DNA of 64,000 nt from assembly GCF_003568665.1 (NCBI RefSeq), contig NZ_QXMH01000001.1:1364001-1428000 (forward strand), in the 5' to 3' direction. This DNA comes from Chitinophaga alhagiae. Lineage in GTDB: Bacteria > Bacteroidota > Bacteroidia > Chitinophagales > Chitinophagaceae. Shown here piece by piece: positions 44,032 through 54,151 of the stretch. Made by a program: the position numbers and the translations under genes. The notes beneath the pieces were generated by a model. The model was not told the origin of the DNA. It worked only from the letters and a program-made list of their open reading frames with translations, and did not search any database. Numbering within the stretch: the stretch's first letter is position 1; each line of letters begins with the position of its first letter.

Positions 44032-47000
44032 CTATTGTTTTATGATCTTCACCGATTTGCTATAACTGGGACCAGTCACCTTCAGAATATAAGTATTGGA
44101 GGGATACGCACTGAGATCAATGCGGAGGTTGTCTCTCGGATTAATAGGGCCGTATAGTATTCTGCGCCCCTGTATGTCATGTAATTGATAATAGTATTCG
44201 CTGCCTACAGCATCGCCTACGACCACATTTAGCCACGCGGTAGTCGGATTAGGATAAACCTTCAGGGTACCCCATTCCATTACTTTCAACAGAAAATGCT
44301 GGCGTTGGAAGGGGGCATAATATTTGTTGCCTGGCTGCTCGATCGTAACGTTTGTTTCACCGCTGGATTTCAATACGATTCTGCCATTTTCGAAAGCGGC
44401 CACAGCAGTATTGGAGATGCTCACCGTGGGAGAAAGTCCGCTGTCAAATATTACCGGCACAAAAGGAGTATCGACGTTCAATACTTTACGTCCAACTAGG
44501 CTATTTATGGTAATATTCTGCAATGCTCTTTTTACCACCACCGTTACATATACGGTATCAGAAGGCAGGTAATTTTCGTTGCCGGGAGAATGTACAGCAA
44601 GCAGCGCTCGACCAACGCTGTTGATCTCGATTATTGTATCGTCGTGAACCTGCACTACCTCAGGTGTTGCCGATTCAACCACAATAGGACCATAAATGGA
44701 GCTGGTTTCTTCCAAAAGAGTAAAAGGCTCATCGTCATAGCGTTTCACCAAAGTGCTGGTGTCTATTTCCAGCGGAGGCTGTAATGCCTGCGTAACAATT
44801 ACGGTCACTTTAACTGTATCTGAAGGTACATAATCGTCCGAACCTTCGCTGAAAACAGAAATTACCGAGGTGCCCGCCTTCATGATATCAAAGTGACTAT
44901 CCGTCTCCATGAGCACATCGTTATCTGATAAAAAGATTACGGGCAGGCCTGAAGAACTACCCGCGCTAAGTGTAAAGGAGGGATCGCCATATTTTTTTTC
45001 GATGACACCCGATGGTTCTACAGACACGGTTTGATATTGCTTGGTAGCAGTAGACGCAGAATCCCCCACAACAATGGTACCTGCTAATTTCATTCTGGCT
45101 TTTACACTGAAGGAATTTTCAGTATCTGGGCTTGCCGCCGATGGCCGTTGTTTGTTGAGGAATCCTTCCAGTCTGTATATTGCCGCACCACATTCGTTCC
45201 TGTCAAACAGTTCTCCTTCATCGGATTGCTTCCAGCTGAGCTCCACATTTACGTCAATATCCGTCATTGTTCCGGCGTCTAGGTTCCAAGTAGGATGTAC
45301 AAACCTTGCGGACTCCAGGTTATCCAGTTTTTCGATATTGCTGAAGTTAAGGCCCATTATACCTTCAGTTGCATTGCTGGAAATAGTTACAGGCATAAAA
45401 CCTTTCTTGTTACCTATTGGAAGGGTCACCTCATCCAAGTTGGCTTTGAACCGCAACATGCCGCTGCTGTCAGCTTGCACATAACTCTGCTCACTGCCTC
45501 CAAGGGCGTAGGCAATGCCAAGATCGTATTCATGCAAGACAAGTTGGCCGTTAACCATCCTGAGTATACCGTTGATATTTATAGATTGCCCAAGCACAGC
45601 ACCATTAGGATTATTTATCATCAAGTCGTAAACTTCCGATCCGGGTGTAATAAAATTGCTCAATTTAAGCCCCTGCTCGTTGCCAGCCAGCCGCATTGAT
45701 CCTTTATTGTCAAACATCAGTTGAAAACCGTTCTTCTGCAAATCTCCCTTAACGTAAGTGAACATGTTCAAAATATGCAAATTCGTGCCAAGTGTCACAC
45801 TTCCGTCATCTTTATGTATAACAAGGTCGCCAATTATCGGTTCACCTCCGTTCAGCGGTAAGATTTCAGCATCTTCTGAGCCCCTCATCTCCAGGTTAAC
45901 ACCTTTTGTGTTGGTATTGTTATCCGCATATAAGCTACCATAAATCCATATCCCGCTGCTATTTCCGTTATCTGTAATCACAGATCCCGTCATTCGGAGA
46001 TTATGCCCAACCTTTATCACGCTGGACGCGGTTGTGAGCTGCGTATTGCTGACCTCCAGGTTATAGTAACCATTCTGTACCCCGGGCAGGGTAGTTTCAG
46101 TATTTATGAACGCGACGGTCGAGGATGGAGCTGTTCTGGCTATATTGGGGGGGGAGGAAGACTCCCATTCCAGTCGGGAGCGCTCCGTAAGATGCATCCC
46201 CGTAGGTATATTCACACCCGGATTTACCTTTAGCGTTACTGAGTCTCGACCGTTGCCTAATATAATCTTCGAATTTTTCCCGGCTACCTGCCATGATCCT
46301 GAAAGCGTATAGGCGCTGTCATTAGTAACCACATAAATAGCATTGGACTGGTCGAAAGACAACGGTTGAAGTCCCGTACCATCCTGTACGGTGCCCCAAC
46401 TGGACAACTCCGAAAGATCCTGCCCTTTACGGGAATAATAAATCCGATAGTTGAATACCCAAACATCATTATACAAACGATCCAAGCTAAGGCCACCGTA
46501 TCCACACATGAAATAAAGCCTGTCATTAAAGTTTTTAATCATCGCCGCGTGGCGATTGGGATAGTTATCTTGAGACAAAAGCTTCCAGTCCTTCCCATTC
46601 TCGCTGTACCAAGCGTCATTAAAGTTGCCGTTATTTGCGTTGCCCACACTGTCCCACGATGCTCCACCGATAATCCACATCTTATCTTCAAAGGCCCCGT
46701 ACATGTGCCAAAAGCGGCTGGGAAGCACTGCCTCATCCGTCATCAGTTCCCAGCTGATACCATCTGAGGAAGACCATACATCGTTAGTTGCGTGTTGTAC
46801 GCCGTCAATGTATTTGCGGCCAATATATACCCAAAACTTATTGCGATGATATACAAATCCTGGCCAGTCGCGCAGGCCCCATGGAGCATCACCGTTTCGG
46901 GTAAGCGTAAAGTTGAGCCCATCAGGCGAGTAACCCGCGTTCCCATATGTATCCACGAACCAAATAGTATCGTTTACCAGTAACACTCTGCTGCTGGCCC

Positions 47001-47829
47001 TCACAGGCGATGTGCCAAGGAACTCCCATGTCACGCCGTCATCGGAATTCCAGATGCCAGTATCGTCGTATGCCCACATTTTATCTTTATAAACAATAAA
47101 ACCGCTATAAGGCTGGTAAGGTGGAGAAGGATTCACCAGAGTCCAGTTGATGCCATCGTCTGAGTTGTATATATCAGAACGGGAATGATAATCGCCATTT
47201 TCAGGCTCGTATCTCCAACCAGCCATTACCCATAATTTGTTTTTGAACAGCAGAAGTGCGTTGGGCGAACTGTCCCTACCCTGAAATGCAGTATGATTTG
47301 TAAGTTTGGACCAGGATGAGGCGAAGAGATTTCTCGCGTAAGGAGTAGACTGTATTCCAGGCAACATCACCGGAGGAAGATTCAGGAGGTGCTGTTCATT
47401 TAACGTTTCGTCATCTTTCAGCAGTGAAGGCACATGCATAATGTCTATCATGAGGTTGGAAGTCTTATGCCTTAACTCCAGTACAGACCTCACATTCTGG
47501 ACAGTGGCAGCAACATAAATATCCTGTCCGACAATTGTGCTGGTAGAAGCACCGAACCAAATCATCTTGAACTCACCACACATAATTTTCCCGGGGGGTA
47601 AAGCAACCGTCGCCGGCGAACCGTTTTCAGGTGTCACGATCAATTCGAACTCAGAAAGTTCAAGTGATTCATAAGCCGTATTGTTGATTTCCAGCCAATT
47701 GTACACTTTCCCATCTCCGGCTGCAATTGTTTTATTAGAAGGAGAGTATTCGGATAATTTAATTGATGCTTGTCCCTTTGCATTAAAGAATGCTCCCGAG
47801 AGAAGAAGCAACCATAAAAATACTTTCAT
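44032..47829 (-). CDS. Large secreted kelch-type protein with T9SS sorting domain
   Basis: A 1265-residue exported protein. Signal peptide: MKVFLWLLLLSGAFFNAKGQ. Residues about 22-110 look like a lamin-tail-type domain (KVYNWLEINNTAYESLELSE). About 170-470 contain kelch-like repeats with recurrent 'W..YSPDGL/SSDGISWEL' and 'DKMWIIGG' units. About 945-1180 hold three Big-like repeats (SVEPSGVIEKKYGDPSF, LVKRYDDEPFTLLEE). The C-terminal 80 residues (LKVYPNPTTAWLNVVV to SKSVKIIKQ) are a type A T9SS sorting domain. It faces the polysaccharide operon tail to tail. Binding or adhesion at the surface is likely; no catalytic motif recognised. Confidence 0.85.
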   Translation of the reverse strand: MKVFLWLLLLSGAFFNAKGQASIKLSEYSPSNKTIAAGDGKVYNWLEINNTAYESLELSEFELIVTPENGSPATVALPPGKIMCGEFKMIWFGASTSTIVGQDIYVAATVQNVRSVLELRHKTSNLMIDIMHVPSLLKDDETLNEQHLLNLPPVMLPGIQSTPYARNLFASSWSKLTNHTAFQGRDSSPNALLLFKNKLWVMAGWRYEPENGDYHSRSDIYNSDDGINWTLVNPSPPYQPYSGFIVYKDKMWAYDDTGIWNSDDGVTWEFLGTSPVRASSRVLLVNDTIWFVDTYGNAGYSPDGLNFTLTRNGDAPWGLRDWPGFVYHRNKFWVYIGRKYIDGVQHATNDVWSSSDGISWELMTDEAVLPSRFWHMYGAFEDKMWIIGGASWDSVGNANNGNFNDAWYSENGKDWKLLSQDNYPNRHAAMIKNFNDRLYFMCGYGGLSLDRLYNDVWVFNYRIYYSRKGQDLSELSSWGTVQDGTGLQPLSFDQSNAIYVVTNDSAYTLSGSWQVAGKNSKIILGNGRDSVTLKVNPGVNIPTGMHLTERSRLEWESSSPPNIARTAPSSTVAFINTETTLPGVQNGYYNLEVSNTQLTTASSVIKVGHNLRMTGSVITDNGNSSGIWIYGSLYADNNTNTKGVNLEMRGSEDAEILPLNGGEPIIGDLVIHKDDGSVTLGTNLHILNMFTYVKGDLQKNGFQLMFDNKGSMRLAGNEQGLKLSNFITPGSEVYDLMINNPNGAVLGQSININGILRMVNGQLVLHEYDLGIAYALGGSEQSYVQADSSGMLRFKANLDEVTLPIGNKKGFMPVTISSNATEGIMGLNFSNIEKLDNLESARFVHPTWNLDAGTMTDIDVNVELSWKQSDEGELFDRNECGAAIYRLEGFLNKQRPSAASPDTENSFSVKARMKLAGTIVVGDSASTATKQYQTVSVEPSGVIEKKYGDPSFTLSAGSSSGLPVIFLSDNDVLMETDSHFDIMKAGTSVISVFSEGSDDYVPSDTVKVTVIVTQALQPPLEIDTSTLVKRYDDEPFTLLEETSSIYGPIVVESATPEVVQVHDDTIIEINSVGRALLAVHSPGNENYLPSDTVYVTVVVKRALQNITINSLVGRKVLNVDTPFVPVIFDSGLSPTVSISNTAVAAFENGRIVLKSSGETNVTIEQPGNKYYAPFQRQHFLLKVMEWGTLKVYPNPTTAWLNVVVGDAVGSEYYYQLHDIQGRRILYGPINPRDNLRIDLSAYPSNTYILKVTGPSYSKSVKIIKQ

Positions 47830-47971
47830 TTCGTTTTCTTTGGATATAGTTCTGCCATGCTTTGCCCCAAAATATCTGGGAGCTTAAGGAAGTAAACATG
47901 TGCCAGTTTACTAACCACTGATAAATATACTATTTTTGCCTACATTCCCTAATGTAAAATATAAGAACCCG

Positions 47972-49033
47972 CTACTGTATATCACCTCGCTTTATATTTT
48001 TTACCCACGCATTATTTTTCAACTGCCGATTGCCTACCACTTTTTCTCGCCCGGTAGCACGCAAGATTTTGATAGGCTTCTTTTCGAGGTTTACCATTTG
48101 ATTGTTTTCAATAGAAACATAAAATCGGGTAGCCCCGCTAATTCGAACAAATTCCTGGTCCTTCACATACACCCAGTTATTTTTGATAATAATCGTATCA
48201 CCAGCGATCTCTTTCCTAATAGATTCGTCCATAATCTTGTGCATATCAAACGAATGTGAACTTTTATGGGCTCCGACCATGTTGTATTGTGCATCAAAGC
48301 AGGTTCCAGTTCTACCTGTGCCAGCAATGTCGTGCCGGTTCCAATCGAAGTAATTGTAATATATTCTGGCGGAAGACTTGTTTAGACAAACCCCATAACC
48401 CAATCCTTCACGTTGGTTGTGATGAATATAGTTGTTCATCACTTCTACACCTTTTGCTTCATCAATATAAATAGCTGCTTCAGACCAGCCGAAAAATTCA
48501 CAGCCGGATACGGTTATATCATCACCCATTACGCTAATGCCCCGACTGTTAGGGATAGAATAATATTCGTTGGTTTGGTAGAGCTTCATCATCTGTTCAG
48601 TTCTCCTGGAAGTGTCAGGGCCTTTCATCCTGATATTCAAAAATTTCGACCCTTTACCAGTTAGTTTTATCACAGGCTGATGACCCAAACGGCCGGTGAA
48701 CACGGTGGTACCGGTCTGAGTTTTGAGATCGTAAGTGCCCTGTAGAACGACCTTCAGGGGAAATTCGAGTACACTAGCTTCGGTGAAATCGAACATTCCA
48801 GGGCCAAGATAGATCACATCCCCATCTTTGTATTGCTTTGCAGCAGCGATCAACTCCACTGCGTTCTTCACCTGAAAAACCTGTTTTCTACCGTTCCCTG
48901 TTGAGGGTGCTTTGGAAGGCAGCTGGGTTCCAGCAAAAAAAACCTTTACCGACGGCATTGGTTGTGATTTGACCGCACAGGAAGAAAATGTGAACAAAAA
49001 AACAATAATGAAGTTTAGTATAATTTTTATCAC
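47972..49033 (-). CDS. Beta-helix lipoprotein, pectate-lyase-like fold
   Basis: A 353-residue protein starting at GTG (no upstream ATG fits). The N-terminus MIKIILNFIIVFLFTFSSC ends in a lipobox-like FSSC, suggesting an outer-membrane lipoprotein. AVELIAAAKQYKDGDVIYLG is the usual lead-in of right-handed parallel beta-helix proteins; ISVMGDDITVSGCEFFGWSE, VEVMNNYIHHNQREGLGYGV and ARIYYNYFDWNRHDIAGTG are successive coils. Many such proteins bind or cleave polysaccharides. It lies 142 bases upstream of the kelch gene on the same strand. A lyase for the neighbouring polysaccharide is possible but unproven. Confidence 0.8.
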   Translation of the reverse strand: MIKIILNFIIVFLFTFSSCAVKSQPMPSVKVFFAGTQLPSKAPSTGNGRKQVFQVKNAVELIAAAKQYKDGDVIYLGPGMFDFTEASVLEFPLKVVLQGTYDLKTQTGTTVFTGRLGHQPVIKLTGKGSKFLNIRMKGPDTSRRTEQMMKLYQTNEYYSIPNSRGISVMGDDITVSGCEFFGWSEAAIYIDEAKGVEVMNNYIHHNQREGLGYGVCLNKSSARIYYNYFDWNRHDIAGTGRTGTCFDAQYNMVGAHKSSHSFDMHKIMDESIRKEIAGDTIIIKNNWVYVKDQEFVRISGATRFYVSIENNQMVNLEKKPIKILRATGREKVVGNRQLKNNAWVKNIKRGDIQ

Positions 49034-49434
49034 AGTACTACTTCTCTATATAGTTAACAATCTACTATGTCATTACATAACGCATAAATTAAGCCAAATA
49101 GTTCACAACAGGTATTAATTTCATAAATACTGGTTAATCAGCATTTAACATACCTCTCCATCTTGCAGATTAAGGTTGAGTTGCCACAATTTTGGTTTTA
49201 ATTTTTAATAAGGTCTTTCGCAAACAATAGCAAAAACGACCGTGATGAAAATCTGTCGAAGCTCTTCTTCATTTAGCATCTCTAAGCAGCGTTCTATCCT
49301 CCATTGCCGCTAAGCAAGTTCCCCCGATTTCCAAGTTCTGACGAGCTTGCTCGCTATAAGTGTCAACCTGGTATAGCTATAAGCTAATGGGAATATTTCA
49401 TGTCCTATCCGGCCGCCTCTTCCTACATAGAAAA

Positions 49435-49457
49435 GGGCCGATCTTTTTGATCAGCCC
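49435..49457 (-). terminator. Minus-strand hairpin with short T-tract
   Basis: GGGCTGATC and GATCGGCCC on the minus strand pair with one mismatch around an AAAAA loop, then TTTT. It could end a short minus-strand transcript in this gap. Confidence 0.4.
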
Positions 49458-49582
49458 GTTATCTTTCGTAACCAGGGGAGACAAACAAAAGATAGGCCGT
49501 TATCCAATGGGGAATCCACACTGAATGAAATGCATCCTCCGTCTCTCCCCGGCTGCATCATTTTCACAGGAAGCATACTCAT
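49451..49582 (-). CDS. Possible small protein (43 aa) ending within a terminator hairpin
   Basis: Minus-strand ATG at 49582 opens 43 codons, with the TGA inside the hairpin at 49435-49457. Sequence begins MSMLPVKMMQPGRDGGCISF. No family is recognised. The only support is the adjacency of a terminator-like structure, so this is tentative. Confidence 0.22.
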   Translation of the reverse strand: MSMLPVKMMQPGRDGGCISFSVDSPLDNGLSFVCLPWLRKITG

Positions 49583-49720
49583 AATTATAATATGTATGTA
49601 CTGCTGATTCTTCGAATTGGCTGGATGGTCAAAATAAGGTCTCCGTATCTACAGGTCATCATATAATAGCTTAAATGAATATACGAAATAAATCTGGAAA
49701 AACCCAATTAACTTCGCACC

Positions 49721-51613
49721 ATGCATTATGTAACGGTAGAAGGGCTTTCCAAATCATACGGGGAAAAGCCCCTCTTTCAGGATATTTCTTTTCATATTGA
49801 AGAAGGCGATAAAATAGCCCTGGTGGCCCTCAACGGCACCGGCAAATCTACCCTGCTCAAGATACTCACCGGCAAGGAGCACCCGGATGAAGGCAAGGTA
49901 TGGATACACAAAGGCGTCACAGTGGTAATGCTGGAACAGGCTACCAATTTCCGCGAAAGTCAGTCGGTACTCGAGAACATCTTTGACCACGACCATCCCA
50001 TTCTCAACGCCATCAAGGAATACGAACAGCTCACAGACCAGGAGGGTGAGCCGGACGCACAGGTCCTCACCGCCGCCATTGCGAAAATGGATGAGCTGAA
50101 CGCCTGGCACTTTGACGCCAAGGTGAAACAAATACTGGGCAAACTCAATATCCATCACCTGGACCAGCGTGTAGGCACGTTATCAGGTGGGCAGCAAAAA
50201 CGGGTGGCCCTCGCTAAAGTACTGATAGACATAGGGTTTGAACACAAACACACCCTGCTCATTATGGACGAGCCCACCAACCACCTGGATATTGGCATGA
50301 TAGAATGGCTCGAAAGCTACCTTGCCCAGGAAAACGTAACCCTGCTGCTGGTCACCCACGACCGGTATTTTCTCGACAGTGTCTGCAATGAGATCATGGA
50401 AATAGACAATGGCCAGCTATATATCTATAAAGGCGATTACGAGAACTATCTTGAAAAAAAGGCCGCCCGGGAAGAGGCAGACAAGGCCAGTACCGAAAAA
50501 GCCCGTAACCTCTACCGCAAAGAGCTGGAGTGGATGCGCAAGCAGCCCAAGGCCCGCACCACCAAAGCAAAATCACGGATAGACGCGTTTTACGACGTAA
50601 AAGAGCGCGCCGCCAAACGCATAGAGCAGCAACAGCTGGAACTGAACGTCAAAATGACCCGCCTGGGCGGCAAAGTGCTGGAGCTGAAAAAAGTGTACAA
50701 AGCCTACGGCAAGCTTCAGATACTCAAAGGCTTCGACTATACCTTCAAAAAAGGGGAACGCATAGGCGTGGTGGGGAAAAACGGCGTAGGTAAATCCACC
50801 TTCCTGAACCTGCTGCTGGGAACGGAAAAAGCAGACTCCGGCAAGATCAACGTGGGAGATACGGTTGTTTTTGGCAATTATTCCCAGGAAGGGCTGATCG
50901 TAAAGGAAGATATGCGGTTGATCGAATTCGTCAAGAGCATCGCGGAAAACTTCCCCCTGGCAGACGGCACCAAGGTAAGTGCCGCCCAGTTCCTCAACCT
51001 CTTCCTCTTCCCTCCTGAAAAACAGTACACCTACATCTCCAGGTTGAGCGGCGGTGAAAAGCGCCGCCTGCACCTGCTGGCCATCCTGTTCCGCAACCCG
51101 AATTTCCTGGTATTGGACGAGCCCACCAATGACCTTGACCTGCCCACGCTCAGCATCCTGGAAGATTTCCTGCAAAACTACCAGGGCTGCATCATTATAG
51201 TGAGCCACGACCGGTATTTTATGGATAAACTGGTAGACCACCTCTTCGTATTTGAAGGCGATGGAGAAGTGCGGGACTTCCCCGGCAACTATACCCAGTA
51301 CAGGGATTGGGAAAAAGACCAGGAAAAGATCAGGGCGGAGCCTCCTAAACCTGCGGTTGAAAATACGCCTGCCGCCTTGCCACAGGAGCAGAAGGTCCGT
51401 AAAATGTCTTTCAAGGAAAAACGGGAAATGGAGCTGCTGGAAAAAGAAATAGAAACGCTGGAGCAAGAAAAAAAGCTGCTGGTCGGGCAGATGGCCGCCG
51501 GTAACCTGCCTTTTGAACAACTGAACCAGGCCTCCCTGCGCATTGGTGAAGTAATGCAGCTGCTGGATGAAAAAGGCATGCGCTGGCTGGAGTTGAGCGA
51601 GCTGGCTTCCTGA
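49721..51613 (+). CDS. ABC-F family ATPase, Uup-like
   Basis: A 630-residue protein with two ATP-binding domains and no membrane segments. Walker A motifs: ALNGTGKSTLLK (about 38) and GKNGVGKSTFLN (about 352). Signatures are TLSGGQQKRVALAK and RLSGGEKRRLHLLA, each followed by a DEPTNHLD / DEPTNDLD Walker B. A charged inter-domain linker (RKQPKARTTKAKSRIDAFYD) and a C-terminal coiled coil (EKREMELLEKEIETLEQEKK) place it near Uup. ABC-F proteins act on ribosomes or, for Uup, in DNA/ribosome-related quality control. Stand-alone gene. Confidence 0.92.
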   Translation: MHYVTVEGLSKSYGEKPLFQDISFHIEEGDKIALVALNGTGKSTLLKILTGKEHPDEGKVWIHKGVTVVMLEQATNFRESQSVLENIFDHDHPILNAIKEYEQLTDQEGEPDAQVLTAAIAKMDELNAWHFDAKVKQILGKLNIHHLDQRVGTLSGGQQKRVALAKVLIDIGFEHKHTLLIMDEPTNHLDIGMIEWLESYLAQENVTLLLVTHDRYFLDSVCNEIMEIDNGQLYIYKGDYENYLEKKAAREEADKASTEKARNLYRKELEWMRKQPKARTTKAKSRIDAFYDVKERAAKRIEQQQLELNVKMTRLGGKVLELKKVYKAYGKLQILKGFDYTFKKGERIGVVGKNGVGKSTFLNLLLGTEKADSGKINVGDTVVFGNYSQEGLIVKEDMRLIEFVKSIAENFPLADGTKVSAAQFLNLFLFPPEKQYTYISRLSGGEKRRLHLLAILFRNPNFLVLDEPTNDLDLPTLSILEDFLQNYQGCIIIVSHDRYFMDKLVDHLFVFEGDGEVRDFPGNYTQYRDWEKDQEKIRAEPPKPAVENTPAALPQEQKVRKMSFKEKREMELLEKEIETLEQEKKLLVGQMAAGNLPFEQLNQASLRIGEVMQLLDEKGMRWLELSELAS

Positions 51614-51789
51614 ACGCCGCAATTATCCTGATCCCGTTCTGCAGATCGCTCGCCCGTAACGTAATCAGCAGAAAAGCCTCCACCGGAATTTACATACGGC
51701 GGAGGGATTTGCCCCTGCCACGGCCTGGCACCCCTGGGGAATCCCATTTTTTATATTAGCTTTATTGACTGAACCTATAGGACCTGACA

Positions 51790-52917
51790 ATGAACCAAAA
51801 TCAACGTTTCCTCTCGCTGGACGTATTCCGCGGCCTCACCATAGCCTGTATGATACTGGTAAACACCCCCGGAAGCTGGAGCCACGTATATTCCCCTTTC
51901 CTGCATGCCAAATGGCATGGCTGCACCCCTACAGACCTGGTATTCCCCTTCTTCCTGTTCGCTGTTGGCAACGCCATGAGCTTTGCCATGAAGAAATTCA
52001 ACACCATGAGCAATGCGGCCGTGTTGGGCAAGATATTCAAACGCACCGCCCTCATTTTCGTCATAGGCCTGCTCCTGAGCTGGTTCCCTTTCATAAAGTA
52101 TAACGCCGAAGGCAACTTTGTCATGAAAGGCCTGGATACCCTGCGCATCCTCGGCGTGTTGCAACGCATTGCCCTTTGCTATGGCATTGGCGCCCTGCTG
52201 GTACATTACCTCAGGCCTAAAGGAGCCTTTATTGCCACCTGCGTGCTGCTGCTGGGTTACTGGGCCATTCTGTGGTTCTTCGGCGGCAGCGACCCTTACA
52301 GCCTGGAAGGGCATATCGGGCTGCAGATAGACCTGGCCATCATTGGCGAAAACCATATGTATAAGGGCGAAGGCATTCCCTTTGAGCCGGAAGGCCTCCT
52401 CAGCACCCTGCCTGCGGTGGGCAACGTGGTATTCGGCTACCTGGTGGGGCGCTATGTACAGCAGAACCGGCATGCCAGAGGTATGCTGCTCAAGCTGGTA
52501 CTGGCCGGCAGCATGCTGATAGTGCTGGGCATACTCTGGGGCACCGTATTCCCCATTAACAAAAAGATCTGGACAAGCTCCTATACCCTCTATACTGTAG
52601 GCATTGCCACCCTGCTGCTTTCCATTCTCATTTACCTGATAGAGATGAGGAACTGGCGATGGGGTACCTACTTTTTTGAGGTATTCGGCAAAAACCCCCT
52701 GTTCATCTATGTGATGTCTGGCGTAGTGGTGAAGTTGTACTTCCTGTTCCGGCTCGGGGAAAAGAACGAGAATATGTATTCCTGGCTGTATAACCATGTG
52801 TTCCGTCCCGCGTTTGGTGACTATCCGGGCTCACTGCTCTTCGGTATCTTTCACGTGTTATTGCTGTGGCTGCTGGGTTGGTGGATGGACAGAAAGAAGA
52901 TTTATATCAGGGTATAA
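51790..52917 (+). CDS. HGSNAT/DUF5009-like transmembrane acetyltransferase
   Basis: A 375-residue protein with about ten membrane segments. [40 protein letters not shown] and [20 protein letters not shown] are hallmarks of the heparan-alpha-glucosaminide N-acetyltransferase family. Members may transfer acetyl from cytosolic acetyl-CoA to extracytoplasmic glycans. Adjacent GDP-fucose genes and the upstream polysaccharide locus suggest a glycan acceptor, by inference only. Confidence 0.88.
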   Translation: MNQNQRFLSLDVFRGLTIACMILVNTPGSWSHVYSPFLHAKWHGCTPTDLVFPFFLFAVGNAMSFAMKKFNTMSNAAVLGKIFKRTALIFVIGLLLSWFPFIKYNAEGNFVMKGLDTLRILGVLQRIALCYGIGALLVHYLRPKGAFIATCVLLLGYWAILWFFGGSDPYSLEGHIGLQIDLAIIGENHMYKGEGIPFEPEGLLSTLPAVGNVVFGYLVGRYVQQNRHARGMLLKLVLAGSMLIVLGILWGTVFPINKKIWTSSYTLYTVGIATLLLSILIYLIEMRNWRWGTYFFEVFGKNPLFIYVMSGVVVKLYFLFRLGEKNENMYSWLYNHVFRPAFGDYPGSLLFGIFHVLLLWLLGWWMDRKKIYIRV

Positions 52918-52927
52918 AACGAAATGC

Positions 52928-52935
52928 TATTTTTG
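52928..52935 (+). promoter_or_regulatory. Candidate -7 element (TATTTTTG) for gmd-fcl
   Basis: TATTTTTG matches TAnnTTTG and lies 23 bases upstream of the gmd ATG, just after the stop of the preceding gene. A clear -33 was not seen. Confidence 0.4.
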
Positions 52936-52958
52936 CCGGGATCAAACCATCCCGCTCA

Positions 52959-54071
52959 ATGAAAAAAGCATTAATCACCGGTATTACGGGCCAGGACGGC
53001 GCGTATTTAACAGAATTACTGCTGAAAAAGAACTACGAAGTGCATGGCATCAAACGCCGCACTTCGCTTTTTAATACAGACAGGATTGACCATCTTTACC
53101 AGGACCCCCATGAGAAAAATGTGCAGATGACGCTTCACTACGGGGACCTGGCAGACTCCACCAATATCATCCGCATCATCCAGGAAGTGCAGCCGGACGA
53201 GATATACAACCTGGGCGCCATGAGTCACGTGCAGGTGAGCTTTGAAACACCGGAATACACGGCGGATGTAGACGGCATCGGCACCCTCCGCATCCTGGAA
53301 GCGGTGCGCCTGCTGGGCCTGGCCCAGAAAACCCGTATTTACCAGGCCTCTACCTCTGAGTTGTACGGCCTGGTGCAGGAAGTGCCCCAATCTGAAAAAA
53401 CCCCGTTCTACCCCCGTTCTCCCTATGCCGTAGCCAAAATGTACGCGTACTGGATCACGGTGAATTACCGGGAGGCCTATAAAATGTTTGCCTGCAACGG
53501 CATCCTCTTTAACCACGAAAGTCCCCTGCGCGGGGAAACCTTTGTGACCCGTAAAATCACGCGCGGGGTGGCTAAAATAGCGCTCGGCATGCAGGACAAG
53601 CTCTATATGGGCAACCTGGACGCCAAGCGTGACTGGGGCCATGCAAAAGACTACGTAAAGGCCATGTGGCTCATCCTCCAGCAAGATCAACCGGAAGATT
53701 ACGTGATTGCCACCGGCATTACCAACACGGTGCGTGATTTTATCCGCCTCAGCTTTGCTGAAATTGGGGTGGAACTGGCGTTCAGCGGTGAAGGCGTAAA
53801 CGAGAAAGGCATTGTTAAACAGGCCTCCAACCCCGCTTACGCGCTGCAGCCGGGCCAGGAAGTAGTAGCCATAGATCCCCGCTATTTCAGGCCTACGGAA
53901 GTAGAACTCCTGATAGGCGACCCTACCAAAGCCAACAAACAACTGGGCTGGCAGCCGGAATATGATCTACAGGCCCTGGTAAAAGAAATGGTAGCGGCAG
54001 ACATAGAGCTGTTCCAACGGGAAAAGTTGCTGAAAGATGCCGGGTTTAAAGTATTGAACCAGTTTGAGTAG
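52959..54071 (+). CDS. gmd: GDP-mannose 4,6-dehydratase
   Basis: A 370-residue SDR enzyme, first step from GDP-mannose to GDP-L-fucose. [20 protein letters not shown] is the NADP motif; [56 protein letters not shown] and [15 protein letters not shown] (catalytic YxxxK) are classic Gmd blocks. [20 protein letters not shown] completes the signature. Start at 52959 chosen to begin on the Rossmann strand. Followed after 80 bases by fcl. Confidence 0.97.
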   Translation: MKKALITGITGQDGAYLTELLLKKNYEVHGIKRRTSLFNTDRIDHLYQDPHEKNVQMTLHYGDLADSTNIIRIIQEVQPDEIYNLGAMSHVQVSFETPEYTADVDGIGTLRILEAVRLLGLAQKTRIYQASTSELYGLVQEVPQSEKTPFYPRSPYAVAKMYAYWITVNYREAYKMFACNGILFNHESPLRGETFVTRKITRGVAKIALGMQDKLYMGNLDAKRDWGHAKDYVKAMWLILQQDQPEDYVIATGITNTVRDFIRLSFAEIGVELAFSGEGVNEKGIVKQASNPAYALQPGQEVVAIDPRYFRPTEVELLIGDPTKANKQLGWQPEYDLQALVKEMVAADIELFQREKLLKDAGFKVLNQFE

Positions 54072-54151
54072 GGGCCGGACTCAAACGACTTGTCAAAACG
54101 CCCGGAAGTACTGGCAAAACATCCGGAGAAACTATAGAAACGTTGATCAAC

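Larger units (their letters stand above)
49034..49720. other. 687-bp gap between the polysaccharide region and the ABC-F gene
   Basis: Both flanking genes start here on opposite strands. I see no large gene. On the minus strand there is a possible 43-codon ORF (49451-49582) ending in a hairpin followed by four T residues. The remaining sequence is AT-rich to mixed, and I recognise no transposon, tRNA or riboswitch. It marks the compositional border between the AT-rich locus and the GC-richer flank. Confidence 0.5.

Noticed and set aside
50573-51622. 349-codon minus-strand open frame
   Set aside because: Antisense to the second half of the ABC-F gene, which has clear Walker and signature motifs.
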